A stretch of 64,000 nt of DNA, taken from the NCBI GenBank assembly GCA_965247425.1, contig OZ252023.1:5580001-5644000 (forward strand), written 5' to 3'. A program made the position numbers and the translations under genes. Below are positions 34,957 through 43,682 of the stretch, in pieces (the first letter of the stretch is position 1; each line of letters begins with the position of its first letter). Under the pieces are notes generated by a model. That model did not search any database. It was not told the DNA's origin and saw only the letters and a list, made by a program, of their open reading frames with translations. This DNA is from CAZOZZ01 sp965247425. Its GTDB lineage: Bacteria; Acidobacteriota; Terriglobia; 20CM-2-55-15.

Positions 34957-35209
34957 GGTGCCTCCTTCCGGTTTAGCTGTGGGAATGGCCTCCAGGACGC
35001 GTCCGACAAAACCATCGAAGTATTGGTCCGGCCCCTGCGGGCTGGGTCCCATCCTCACAACAATACAATTACGTCAGAACTTTGATGGCTCTCACGGGGT
35101 CCTCCAATCGGAGCGTGTTCCAGATAGTCTCCAGGATCTTCCCGTCTCCTGGCTACTAGTTATTCATATTCTTGAATGGTCGTATGATCGAAGTCTCCGT
35201 CGATATTCA

Positions 35210-35689
35210 TCAACGATGTTCGACCGTCTTCTCCATGGCTATTAATCGATGCGGGCCGACCGTGCCCGCCTCCGACGTCTTCCTGTAGCCGAGCCTCCTG
35301 TAGAAGTCCTCGAGGTAGTCGTGTGGCGACAGTGTAAATCGGCTCGCTCCTTGTTCGAGTGCCAATTTTTCGAGTTCGGAAACCACCATGCCGCCAATGC
35401 CGCGACCACGATATCGCGCCCGGACTGCGATCCGCGCCAGAATCGTCTCACCATCCGTACCCATCAAGAATCGCCCCGTTGCGATCGGAACGTTTCCGCC
35501 GTAAATCAAGATCGATGTCGCCGCACTGTCGCGACCGTCTTCGTCCAGCTCGGCCGGGATCCCCTGTTCATCGACGAAGACTTCCCGGCGAAGTGTCAGT
35601 GCTTCCCGCATCTGTTCGGGTGTCTCCACGCGCGTCAGGCGGAGATCATCCACTCGTTTCTCCAGCCAGCTTGGATTGAAACGAGACAT
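35210..35689 (-). CDS. GNAT-family acetyltransferase
   Basis: A 159-residue protein. TLRREVFVDEQGIPAELDED is typical of the ElaA/PhnO-like branch, and ARIAVRARYRGRGIGGMVVS is the acetyl-CoA-binding motif near residue 92. LSPHDYLEDFYRRLGY ends the fold. The substrate is unknown. The ATG at 35689 lies inside the VOC gene that precedes it, giving a 44-base overlap and probable coupling. Confidence 0.85.
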   Translation of the reverse strand: MSRFNPSWLEKRVDDLRLTRVETPEQMREALTLRREVFVDEQGIPAELDEDGRDSAATSILIYGGNVPIATGRFLMGTDGETILARIAVRARYRGRGIGGMVVSELEKLALEQGASRFTLSPHDYLEDFYRRLGYRKTSEAGTVGPHRLIAMEKTVEHR

Positions 35690-36020
35690 CAAGGCCGCCC
35701 GGGGCCCTCAGGTAGTAGATCCGTTCTCCGTGAGCGTCGATCGGTCCCTTTGGGTCGAGCCCATTGCCGCGTGCCTCGGCAGCCCAGGCGTCGGCGTCAT
35801 CGACGACGATCTGGAGCATGATGCCGGACGGCATTTCCGCCGATACGGGCCAGATCTCAATCCAGCTTTCAGCAGCCGGAAATATGGCGCCCGCAAAACC
35901 TTCAGAATCGTCGGTTCCCTCTATTCTTTCTTCAGGAAGGCCGAGTCCCTTTCCGAGGAACTCGGCCAGCTCTTCCGCCTTCGAGGTTACGGAACAGAAT
36001 CGAATACCCAGCACTTTCAT
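35646..36020 (-). CDS. VOC-family (glyoxalase-like) protein
   Basis: A 124-residue protein of the vicinal oxygen chelate fold. KVLGIRFCSVTSKAEELAEF opens it, and IWPVSAEMPSGIMLQIVVDD and ERIYYLRAPGGLDVSF carry the paired beta-alpha modules. The expected metal ligands are only partly recognisable, so the function may be binding or resistance rather than glyoxalase activity. GGGGGAG precedes the ATG. Confidence 0.8.
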   Translation of the reverse strand: MKVLGIRFCSVTSKAEELAEFLGKGLGLPEERIEGTDDSEGFAGAIFPAAESWIEIWPVSAEMPSGIMLQIVVDDADAWAAEARGNGLDPKGPIDAHGERIYYLRAPGGLDVSFQSKLAGETSG

Positions 36021-36040
36021 GTGTTGCTCCCCCTGTGAGA

Positions 36041-37249
36041 TTAACGTGTCGGCTTCAGGCCGAGCCCATCGGCGTATCGGTCGAGTGCGACTCTTGCCGC
36101 CTCGTCGTCCAGGCTTGTTCCCGGGCGGCTATTACCGGTTCCCTCGAACCTACGCGATAGGACCCGGAGGGTTCCGTTCTTCCTATCCGCCTTGAGATCG
36201 AATCGAGCCACGAGGCGTTCGCCGGCGAGAACCGGCAGGCAGTAATATCCATACGTGCGTTTGGGCGCTGGTTTGAATATTTCCAGTACCTGATCGAACC
36301 CGAAGAGACGTTTGACACGGGAACGATCCCACAGGAGAGGATCGAACGGCGAAAGGAGCACGCCAACGTCGGTTCGGGGCCTTACCCTCAGGAGACGGGC
36401 GGCGAGCGCAAGATCCTCTAGGCGAATCCACCCGGGAGTTGGACGGCCTTCGGGATTTTCCAGAGTACAGGCCAGGATCCTGCCTTTCTCGACGAGTCGA
36501 TCCAGCGTCGACGCGATTTCCTTCCTCCGGTTGGCCAGCCTCCAGGTAGAAGCGAGCGTACCTGTCGTCGCCCACCCATGACCCTCGAGTGCAAGGAGCA
36601 GGAGCGTTTCAAAGCCGTCGGACTTCGACAGACGCTGTGCGCGTGTCGCCGCCGGAATGACTCGTTCCGTAAGGTCGTACGTCCGCTGGAAATTCTTCCG
36701 TTCCCGGATTGCGAACTCTCCGCTCGACCAGAGGGCCGTGGCAACCCGCTTGGCGATCTTGAGATCCCACCAGCCACGACTTCCCCGTCCCTCCATATCC
36801 TTCGAGCGCAACGGGCCTTCATCCCGAACACGCCGCCGAAGCTTTCGCGCAACCTCAGGGTGTTCTCCAAGGATGTCTCCCCACCAGGGATGATGCCGAA
36901 ACTCGAGCCGCCGGAAGTCGAAGGCTGGATAAAGCTCCATCGGAATCCAGCTCGCTTCGTGTCCCCAGTACTCGAACACGGGTTCTCCGGGTTGTAGCAG
37001 CTCCTCGCCGAGCGTCGGGGCGAAACCCTGCAATCTTGAAAGGAGGACAATGGCGTGACTTCTCGCCCCCGCAATCGAGACCGTGTCGAGTTGCAGGTAT
37101 CCGAACCGACGCATGATGGCGTGTGCGGCTTCGCGCGCCTTCTTTCCCCCACCTTTTCCACGAACGGGAAATCCGGTCCACCCGGGCTTCATGAGGCCGG
37201 CCCGGGCCAGGGCCAGCCTCCGGGCTTCAGTGACGGTCAGGGTGTCCAC
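36041..37249 (-). CDS. YcaQ/AlkX-like winged-helix DNA glycosylase
   Basis: A 402-residue HTH_42 protein of the family whose E. coli member YcaQ unhooks interstrand DNA crosslinks. FGYLQLDTVSIAGARSHAIV carries the QxD catalytic signature (QLD). EYWGHEASWIPMELYPAF, SPFDPLLWDRSRVKRLFGFD and YGYYCLPVLAGERLVARFDL are family hallmarks. The true start is probably GTG at 37249; the longer open frame to 37471 runs into the isochorismatase gene. It follows that gene after a 16-base gap. Confidence 0.88.
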   Translation of the reverse strand: MDTLTVTEARRLALARAGLMKPGWTGFPVRGKGGGKKAREAAHAIMRRFGYLQLDTVSIAGARSHAIVLLSRLQGFAPTLGEELLQPGEPVFEYWGHEASWIPMELYPAFDFRRLEFRHHPWWGDILGEHPEVARKLRRRVRDEGPLRSKDMEGRGSRGWWDLKIAKRVATALWSSGEFAIRERKNFQRTYDLTERVIPAATRAQRLSKSDGFETLLLLALEGHGWATTGTLASTWRLANRRKEIASTLDRLVEKGRILACTLENPEGRPTPGWIRLEDLALAARLLRVRPRTDVGVLLSPFDPLLWDRSRVKRLFGFDQVLEIFKPAPKRTYGYYCLPVLAGERLVARFDLKADRKNGTLRVLSRRFEGTGNSRPGTSLDDEAARVALDRYADGLGLKPTR

Positions 37250-37265
37250 TGCGGTCTTCCCACGA

Positions 37266-37826
37266 TCATGGCCGGACCGATCCGATGACGGTTTCCGTGC
37301 CGAGGATCGTTGCGAACTCCTCGTGCAGGTTCGCAAGCGAGATCGCATGGACCTCTTCGGCGCTGTAGTGACGTCCCTCATGATCCTTTCTTTCGAACGT
37401 CGCCGTCGCGTCGGAAACAACGTAGGTCTTGAAGCCCAGATTGCCGGCCATTCGCGCCGTAGTCGAAACACAATGGTTCGTCGTCAGTCCCGTGATCACG
37501 AGCGTGTCGTAACCCTTGTTTCGCAGATAGCTTTCGAGGTCGGTCCCGACAAAAGCGCTGTTGACTTTCTTCCCGAAGACCGGCTCGCCGGACTCCGGCC
37601 GCGCCTCGCTTTTGAATTCGCAGCCCGGTTGGCCCGGGCGCAACGGGGAAGCGTCTTCAGTCGACAGGTGTTGCGTGTGTACGACAGGCAGGCCGGATTT
37701 CCGCCAGGTTCCGAGTAGTCGCCGAACGTTCGCCTCTGCTTCCGGGTTGTTGCGGGCGCCCCACTTGGGATCGTCGAACCCGGCCTGAATGTCGATGATG
37801 ATGAGAACCGCGTTGTCCGGGAGCAT
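37266..37826 (-). CDS. Isochorismatase-like cysteine hydrolase
   Basis: A 186-residue hydrolase from ATG at 37826, preceded by GAGGGG that overlaps the stop of the PQQ-enzyme gene. The catalytic triad of the family is present: Asp in LIIIDIQAGF near residue 12, Lys in GKKVNSAFVGT and Cys in TGLTTNHCVSTTARMAG. Members hydrolyse amides such as nicotinamide or ureido compounds. The substrate is not clear. It sits between the PQQ-dehydrogenase gene and the YcaQ-like gene, all on the minus strand. Confidence 0.87.
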   Translation of the reverse strand: MLPDNAVLIIIDIQAGFDDPKWGARNNPEAEANVRRLLGTWRKSGLPVVHTQHLSTEDASPLRPGQPGCEFKSEARPESGEPVFGKKVNSAFVGTDLESYLRNKGYDTLVITGLTTNHCVSTTARMAGNLGFKTYVVSDATATFERKDHEGRHYSAEEVHAISLANLHEEFATILGTETVIGSVRP

Positions 37827-37839
37827 GTTCTTCAACCCC

Positions 37840-39765
37840 TCATTCGGGCAGCCTGTAGGCAATCAACTGTCCAGGAGTTCTTGTTGCCGCGTTCCCCGCC
37901 GTGAAGACGATGTACTGCCGGCCTTCGTGCATGTATGTCATGGGAGGTCCGGTCTGGGCGCCTGCCGGAATTTCGATTTCCCAGATGATGTCCCCCGTAG
38001 CCTTGTCGTATGCCCGGAACATCGGCAGACCTCCCCAACCTTCTCCCGCAAACAGCAGCGTCTTGGTCACCAGGATTCCGGCGCGTGAACGGCTACCGGT
38101 TTTGGGCAGGTCGATTCCTTCGAGCAACGGGTGCTCCGCTACCGAAGGAGGAGTTTCGCCATTGGGCACCTGCCAGGCGATCTCGCCCTTGTTCATGTCG
38201 TATGCCGTGATCCGTCCATAGGGCGGCTTGATTATGGTCAAGCCTTCAACGGTCGAGGTGCCCCGTCCGGCTATGAGATCCATGTCGCCTTCCGACGGAG
38301 GGACCAGCGCGTGAATTGCGACGCGAGTTTGAGAACCGACGTACACAAAGCCTGTTTCCGGATCCGCCGCTCCCGCCTCCCAGTTTGCGCCACCTGTGGA
38401 ACCCGGCAGCGTGAGTGTGCCCGCGGTTCCGTCCGGTGCCTCGCCCAGCGAAGGAGGTGTGTACAGCGGACCCAGTCGGTACTGCTCGGCCAGCTGGAGA
38501 GCCATCTGTTTCAATTCGGGAGTGAAGTCGATCAGGTCGTCCCGGCCGACGCCCTGGCGATCAAACGGTGGTGGCTTGGTGGGAAACGGCTGGGTTGGCG
38601 ACGTCCACTCGCCCGGCACATCGGTTTGTGGAACCGGGCGTTCTTCCATCGGCCAGACCGGTTCCCCGGTCACACGATCAAAGACGTACGCGAAGGCCTG
38701 CTTGGTCAACTGCACAAGCGCCTTGATCGGTTTTCCGTCGACATTGAGATCGACCAGGATCGGAGGCGCAGTCATGTCGTAGTCCCAGATGTCGTGATGA
38801 ACCAGCTGCTGATGCCAGATCCTTTCCCCAGTCCTAATGTCGAGGCAAACGACGGATGCGGAGAACAGGTTGTTCCCAGGCCGATGTCCGCCGTAATAGT
38901 CGCTGGTCGCGTCCTCGACCGGAAGGTAGACGTATCCCAGTTCTCCATCGACCGTGAAAGGCGGCCAGATCCCGGCATTTCCGGTGTATTCGGCCGATCC
39001 GTCCAGCCAGGTGTCATACCCGAACTCTCCGGGTCGGGGTACGGTGTGGAAGACCCAGACTTTCTCGCCGGTTCGGACATCGAAAGCCATGACGTCGGCC
39101 TTCGTATTTCGTTTGGAGGGGGGACGGCCACCCGGCACAAGTGCGGGGCCGACGACAACAACATCGTGAGAAATGACCGGTGGTGAGCTGTTTCCAATCG
39201 TACCGATCGGATCGAAATCGAGGCCGAGTTCCTCAAACAGGTCCACGACACCATTCTGTCCAAAGCCAGAGACCGGGTGGCCACTTCGGGCGTCGAGCGC
39301 CACAAGATGGAATCCGGGCGTCACCGTAAAGATTCGTTCCTCCGTGCCGTCGGTCCAGTAGGTTACGCCGCGACTGATTTTCCGGGGCGCCCGGTCAAAG
39401 CGCTCCCCCTCGTCCATTCTCCAGATCCACAACGTTTCGCCGGATCCTGCATCGGCCGCAACAACCACACGCCGGTCCGCGATGGTGAAGTAGAGTACCC
39501 CGCCCACCATGATTGGGGTTGTTTCGGCTTTGTATTCGGGCCGGCTGCCGTAGTTATCCGACCGCCAGATCCAGGCGATCTCGAGCTCGCCGACGTTGTC
39601 CCTGTGGACCTGGTCGAGGGGCGAATAGCGCGTGCTTCCGCCGTCGCCGGAGGTCGAGCGCCATTCACCGTTCGATGCGCCTTTCTGTCCGAATGCGGGA
39701 AACTCTCCGAGGGTCAACGACAGGAGCAATACGGGTGGGACATACTGAAACCGGTGTCGCGACAT
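37840..39765 (-). CDS. Secreted PQQ-dependent dehydrogenase (glucose dehydrogenase-like)
   Basis: A 641-residue quinoprotein of beta-propeller fold. ATG at 39765 follows AAAGGAAG and opens a signal peptide (PPVLLLSLTLGEFPAFGQ). Propeller landmarks include GDGGSTRYSPLDQVHRDNV, GETLWIWRMDEG, LVHHDIWDYDMTAPPILVDL and GGANWEAGAADPETGFVYV. HHDIWDYD is typical of the membrane glucose dehydrogenase branch. It would oxidise sugars or alcohols in the periplasm with PQQ. No PQQ biosynthesis genes are present in the window. It appears to be the first of three co-oriented genes. Confidence 0.9.
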   Translation of the reverse strand: MSRHRFQYVPPVLLLSLTLGEFPAFGQKGASNGEWRSTSGDGGSTRYSPLDQVHRDNVGELEIAWIWRSDNYGSRPEYKAETTPIMVGGVLYFTIADRRVVVAADAGSGETLWIWRMDEGERFDRAPRKISRGVTYWTDGTEERIFTVTPGFHLVALDARSGHPVSGFGQNGVVDLFEELGLDFDPIGTIGNSSPPVISHDVVVVGPALVPGGRPPSKRNTKADVMAFDVRTGEKVWVFHTVPRPGEFGYDTWLDGSAEYTGNAGIWPPFTVDGELGYVYLPVEDATSDYYGGHRPGNNLFSASVVCLDIRTGERIWHQQLVHHDIWDYDMTAPPILVDLNVDGKPIKALVQLTKQAFAYVFDRVTGEPVWPMEERPVPQTDVPGEWTSPTQPFPTKPPPFDRQGVGRDDLIDFTPELKQMALQLAEQYRLGPLYTPPSLGEAPDGTAGTLTLPGSTGGANWEAGAADPETGFVYVGSQTRVAIHALVPPSEGDMDLIAGRGTSTVEGLTIIKPPYGRITAYDMNKGEIAWQVPNGETPPSVAEHPLLEGIDLPKTGSRSRAGILVTKTLLFAGEGWGGLPMFRAYDKATGDIIWEIEIPAGAQTGPPMTYMHEGRQYIVFTAGNAATRTPGQLIAYRLPE

Positions 39766-39950
39766 TTGGTTCTTCCTTTCCCGTGCGGTGGTGCCGACGA
39801 GATTGTTTCGCTTGTAGAATGAGAGGGTTCGAAGATATGAGAGGCGTTCGGTCGAAGTCAAGCACTCTCACTTTCCGGTAGTGGTCTATGAACGGACCAT
39901 TACCCACTTTCCTATCGAACCTCGCCGAACCCCGGCAGACAGTTGACGGA

Positions 39951-40820
39951 TCAGAGCTCGGTCGATTCCTGTCCGATGACGGTGAAGAAGGACGTGCTCT
40001 TGGGCTGGTCGGGCAGCTCGATTTCGGCGTCCGTAAGCCTGGCGACCCGTGACTTCTCACCGCGAACGATCAGCCCTTCCTGAGGGCTTGGCATGGGGTT
40101 CGGCGCGATGGGGAACGCGTCGGCGGACGTGTAGATGCAGAGGTAGATCCCGCGCGGTTGGTCGGAACGGTTCGCTTCAGAACCGTGCAGCGTTCGAGTG
40201 TGCATCAGGCAGACGCTGCCGGCCGTACCCGTGATGAGCGACTGTTTCTGTTCGGCCTCCGCGGCGATCCGGGCCTGGACCTTGCCCGTAAACGTTTCGC
40301 CCTTGAAAAGCGAGTAGACCGGTCCCTTGTGCGAACCAGGAACGGCCGTCAGACATCCGTTGCTTTCAGTCATATCGTCCAACAGCAGCAGCGCCGTGAT
40401 CACGTCGTCGTTGGTGTGTGGTGTGTAAGCAAAATCCTGGTGATAGGCGACCGTGGTCATCGCGCCGGGCAACTTCAAATTGATTTTGCAGTGATGAAGC
40501 TTGACGTCCGGGCCGATGAGGTCGGCCACCATGTCGACCATGGCGGCGTCGCTCATGACTTCAAAGTAATCCCGGCTTATCTCTGACGGGTTGTTGATGC
40601 GTCGCAGAGCCGGTTTGTCGGCGGTGTGCTCGGCTCCCATATCGAAGCGCGGACGCTCATCAACGGTTGGCGGGCCGAAGGGTTTGGAGTGATTGCGGCT
40701 CTCCTCAACCCATTCGTCGAGTTGCCGCCCGAGCGTAGCCAGTTGCTTGTCATCGATTGCGTTGGGAACGACCAGAAAGCCGTCCAGCCAGAATTGTTCG
40801 ATTTGTTTCTCGCTCAGCAT
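39951..40820 (-). CDS. Phytanoyl-CoA dioxygenase (PhyH) family protein
   Basis: A 289-residue non-heme iron, 2-oxoglutarate-dependent oxygenase from ATG at 40820 (TTG at 40859 is possible). The iron ligands are the HxD of VAYHQDFAYTPHTNDD near residue 138 and a distal histidine in TRTLHGSEANRSDQPRGIYL. The N-terminal EQFWLDGFLVVPNAI is typical of PhyH proteins. Its substrate is unknown; members hydroxylate acyl-CoAs, small metabolites and ectoine. It sits between the PQQ-enzyme and ahcY genes on the same strand. Confidence 0.86.
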   Translation of the reverse strand: MLSEKQIEQFWLDGFLVVPNAIDDKQLATLGRQLDEWVEESRNHSKPFGPPTVDERPRFDMGAEHTADKPALRRINNPSEISRDYFEVMSDAAMVDMVADLIGPDVKLHHCKINLKLPGAMTTVAYHQDFAYTPHTNDDVITALLLLDDMTESNGCLTAVPGSHKGPVYSLFKGETFTGKVQARIAAEAEQKQSLITGTAGSVCLMHTRTLHGSEANRSDQPRGIYLCIYTSADAFPIAPNPMPSPQEGLIVRGEKSRVARLTDAEIELPDQPKSTSFFTVIGQESTEL

Positions 40821-40996
40821 TACCGCTTCGATCTTCTGAATAACGGAAATTAACTCCAACTTCCTAATAATACCGCAATCAAGCCCGTTGGTTGTTCAGC
40901 TGGTGCGCTCCATTTTCTTTTTCGCGTATTTGTCCGCTCCCAGGAAATGGAGCGAAACGTTCAGTTCATGAGGGTGTCGGGGATTACCAACAGATC

Positions 40997-41020
40997 CGGC
41001 CGGCGCCCGTGCGCCGGCCG
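40997..41020. repeat. Perfect GC-rich hairpin downstream of ahcY
   Basis: CGGCCGGCGC at 40997-41006 and GCGCCGGCCG at 41011-41020 pair perfectly around a four-base loop. It follows the ahcY stop by about 30 bases and may end or stabilise that transcript, but no T-run follows on the minus strand, so it is not a classical terminator. Confidence 0.5.
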
Positions 41021-41049
41021 TGTGTGCCGAGGTGGATTGCGCCCTGAGG

Positions 41050-42549
41050 TTAATACCGGTAGTGATCCGGTTTGTAAGGCCCGTCCACCGGAATCCCGAT
41101 GTATTCGGCTTGATCGGGTCTGAGCTTGGTGAGCTTGACGCCCAGTTGGTCGATGTGGAGCCGTGCGACCTCTTCGTCGAGCTTCTTGGGCAGCATGTAG
41201 ACCTTCTTGTCGTATCTGTCCGGGTTGGCCCAGAGTTCAATCTGTGCCAGGACCTGGTTGGCGAAAGATGCCGACATGACGAAGCTCGGGTGGCCTGTCG
41301 CGCAGCCGAGATTCAACAGCCTGCCTTCGGCCAGCATCAGAACACTGTGGCCGTCCGGAAACACCCATTCGTCATACTGCGGTTTGATGTTGACCCGTTC
41401 GATGCCCTCAATCTTCTTGAGGCCGGCGATGTCGATTTCGTTGTCGAAGTGACCGATGTTGCCCACGATGGCTTTGTCCTTCATCACGGCCATGTGATTG
41501 GCGGTAATGATGTCCTTGTTGCCAGTGGTCGTGACGAAAATGTCGGCGGTTTCGACAAATTCTTCGAGGGTGGTGACCTGGTAGCCTTCCATCGTCGCCT
41601 GGAGCGCGCAGATCGGATCGATCTCTGTGACCACGACGCGCGCACCCTGTCCGCGCAGCGCCTGGGCACAACCTTTTCCCACTTCCCCGAAGCCACAGAC
41701 GACGGCAACTTTGCCCCCGATCATGACGTCGGTGGCCCGGTTGATTCCGTCCACAACCGAATGCCGGCAGCCGTAGACATTGTCGAACTTGCTCTTGGTT
41801 ACCGAATCGTTGACGTTGATCGCCGGGAACAGCAGGGCACCTTCGTTCGCCATCTGGTAGAGGCGATGGACACCTGTGGTGGTTTCTTCGCTGACGCCCC
41901 GGATTCCCTCCGCTATCCTCGTTCCGCGTCCTGGATGGTCGGCCAGTTCGGTTTCGATCGTTTTGAGGATCACGCCCCATTCTTCGGGCTCGTTGTCCGG
42001 ATCGAATGCCGGCACTTTTCCAGCTTTTTCATATTCGAGCACCCGGTGCACGAACAGCGTCGCGTCTCCACCGTCATCGACGATCAGATCCGGCCCGGAC
42101 CCGTCAGGCCAGGCCAGCGCTTCCTTCGTACACCACCAGTACTCTTCGAGCGTCTCCCCTTTCCAGGCGAACACCGGCGTACCTTTGGGATCCGCGGGAG
42201 TGCCGCCTGTTTCGGGCCGGCCGACGACCACCGCGGCTGCGGCATGGTCCTGAGTGGAGAAGATGTTGCAGGAAACCCAGCGTACGTCGGCTCCCAGTCC
42301 GACCAGCGTCTCGATCAGTACGGCCGTTTGAACCGTCATATGAAGGCTACCCATGATCTTGGCGCCGGCGAGCGGCTTATCTTTCCCGTGCTTGGCCAGG
42401 AGAGCCATCAGACCGGGCATTTCGTGCTCGGCCAGACGGATTTCCTTTCGGCCACGCTCCGCAAGATTGAGATCGGCGACTCGAAAACGCGGTCGCTCTT
42501 CCGCTGTGCCGGGGACTGCAGTATTGGTCTTGTCGGTTGTGGTACTCAT
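41050..42549 (-). CDS. ahcY: Adenosylhomocysteinase (S-adenosylhomocysteine hydrolase)
   Basis: Breaks down S-adenosylhomocysteine to adenosine and homocysteine, pulling methylation reactions forward. The 499-residue NAD-dependent enzyme has NVNDSVTKSKFDNVYGCRHS near residue 243, the NAD-binding VVCGFGEVGKGCAQALRGQG near 278, and GNIGHFDNEIDI near 365. The last residues, KPDHYRY, are the invariant C-terminus. It lies 44 bases downstream of an ArsR-methyltransferase fusion on the same strand, which probably regulates it. Confidence 0.97.
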   Translation of the reverse strand: MSTTTDKTNTAVPGTAEERPRFRVADLNLAERGRKEIRLAEHEMPGLMALLAKHGKDKPLAGAKIMGSLHMTVQTAVLIETLVGLGADVRWVSCNIFSTQDHAAAAVVVGRPETGGTPADPKGTPVFAWKGETLEEYWWCTKEALAWPDGSGPDLIVDDGGDATLFVHRVLEYEKAGKVPAFDPDNEPEEWGVILKTIETELADHPGRGTRIAEGIRGVSEETTTGVHRLYQMANEGALLFPAINVNDSVTKSKFDNVYGCRHSVVDGINRATDVMIGGKVAVVCGFGEVGKGCAQALRGQGARVVVTEIDPICALQATMEGYQVTTLEEFVETADIFVTTTGNKDIITANHMAVMKDKAIVGNIGHFDNEIDIAGLKKIEGIERVNIKPQYDEWVFPDGHSVLMLAEGRLLNLGCATGHPSFVMSASFANQVLAQIELWANPDRYDKKVYMLPKKLDEEVARLHIDQLGVKLTKLRPDQAEYIGIPVDGPYKPDHYRY

Positions 42550-42593
42550 TCGTAGGTTTCCTCTCTTAGAATTGTTTCGATTAGGACAAAAAT

Positions 42594-43586
42594 TTATTCG
42601 ACAGCTCTGGGGAAAACTGTTTGCTTCGCAGCGGTTGCCACGAACAGAGTTGGCCCCTTGGCATCTCTTTCCGGCGGCATTTGCCGGAACCTCGTGTTTC
42701 GGAATCCCGCCTCTTCAAGCCAGTGCGAAAGCTGTTCCTCACCGAACCCCAGCCAGACGTGCCCCATCTTTTTCCGGTAGTCCTCGTGGTCGTGCGGAAG
42801 CATGTCAACCACCAGCAACCGGCCTCCGTCCCGCAGTGCGCGTGCCACTTCCTTGAGGGTGCTTTCGGGGTTGGCGAGATGATGGAGAACCAGCACCAGC
42901 GTGGCCACATCCAATTCTCCGTCCTCGATCGGGAGCCTCTCCAGGCGCCCGCGCCGCAACTCCACGTTGGCCGTCCCTTCCAGGCGCGTGCCGGCCGCCT
43001 CCAGCATGGCATCCGAATCGTCGACACCGATCACCTTTCCCACGAACGGCGCCAGGTAAGAGGTCAGCTGGCCGGTGCCACAGCCGAGGTCGCCCACGAC
43101 CCAACGATGGCCAAGCAGCCCGAGCATGGCCTGTAGATCGAACCGCTGGCCGAACAGCTCATCCCGTAACTCTGCCCATTCGCCGGCCGCTCCCGAGAAG
43201 AATTCCTGTGATCGTGTACCGCGCTGGTTGAGGACGCCTGCGAGACGTCGCCGGTCTTCCCCGGCCGCCGCGGTGGTTCCGACCTGTTCGCCGACCAGGC
43301 GCCACAACCTGCTCACTGCGGCTTCGGGATGATCACCACTGGCCTCGTAGTAGCGGCTGGTGCCGTCCGGCCGCGCTTGCACCCAGTCGTGGTCCGCCAG
43401 CCATTTGAGATGGCGGCTGACTGTGGACTGCGGCAGTTGGAGAACAGAACAGAGTTCGGAAACGGTCAGTTCATGGCGTTCGAGGATCAGCAATATCCGG
43501 CAGCGAACCGGGTCCGCAAGGGAGGACATTTGCTCGAAGATCGGAGGATGGCTCAGTCGGTTTGAAGTGTCAATCGATCCTTTCAT
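42594..43586 (-). CDS. ArsR-type transcriptional regulator fused to a SAM-dependent methyltransferase domain
   Basis: A 330-residue two-domain protein. Residues about 15-95 are an ArsR winged helix (SSLADPVRCRILLILERHEL, then LQLPQSTVSRHLKWLADHDW). Residues about 140-300 are a class I methyltransferase fold, with the SAM-binding VVGDLGCGTGQLTSYLA near 163 and LVLVLHHLANPESTLKEVAR. Because ahcY follows directly, it may sense the SAM/SAH balance, as the ArsR-family regulator SahR does in Proteobacteria. That role is inference. It may also methylate a target. A palindrome overlaps its own start codon, suggesting autoregulation. Confidence 0.87.
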   Translation of the reverse strand: MKGSIDTSNRLSHPPIFEQMSSLADPVRCRILLILERHELTVSELCSVLQLPQSTVSRHLKWLADHDWVQARPDGTSRYYEASGDHPEAAVSRLWRLVGEQVGTTAAAGEDRRRLAGVLNQRGTRSQEFFSGAAGEWAELRDELFGQRFDLQAMLGLLGHRWVVGDLGCGTGQLTSYLAPFVGKVIGVDDSDAMLEAAGTRLEGTANVELRRGRLERLPIEDGELDVATLVLVLHHLANPESTLKEVARALRDGGRLLVVDMLPHDHEDYRKKMGHVWLGFGEEQLSHWLEEAGFRNTRFRQMPPERDAKGPTLFVATAAKQTVFPRAVE

Positions 43587-43624
43587 CCAGATTAAAGGAT
43601 ATAATGGGGACGCTCCGATGTCAA
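43577..43624 (-). promoter_or_regulatory. Promoter and overlapping operator of the ArsR-methyltransferase/ahcY unit
   Basis: On the minus strand TTGACA (43624-43619) and TATCCT (43601-43596) are 17 bases apart. ATCCTTT at 43577-43583 is inverted as AAAGGAT at 43594-43600, so the palindrome covers the -10 and the start codon. A repressor bound here would block transcription. Transcription would begin about 43589, three bases before the ATG, so the message is probably leaderless. Confidence 0.6.
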
Positions 43625-43682
43625 CCCCCGGGGAGACCTCCAGGGATCTCAGGCGGTGATCACGGAGGTTACGAAGCCGTCA

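Noticed and set aside
40997..41020. GC-rich hairpin as a Rho-independent terminator of ahcY
   Set aside because: No T-run follows the stem on the minus strand, so I record it only as a hairpin.
41020..42555. A 511-codon open frame antisense to ahcY
   Set aside because: It exactly shadows the ahcY reading frame and has no recognisable protein features.
42550..43682. A possible SAH or SAM riboswitch before the ahcY genes
   Set aside because: The promoter lies within a few bases of the regulator's start codon and the gap before ahcY is only 44 bases, so there is no room for a riboswitch leader.
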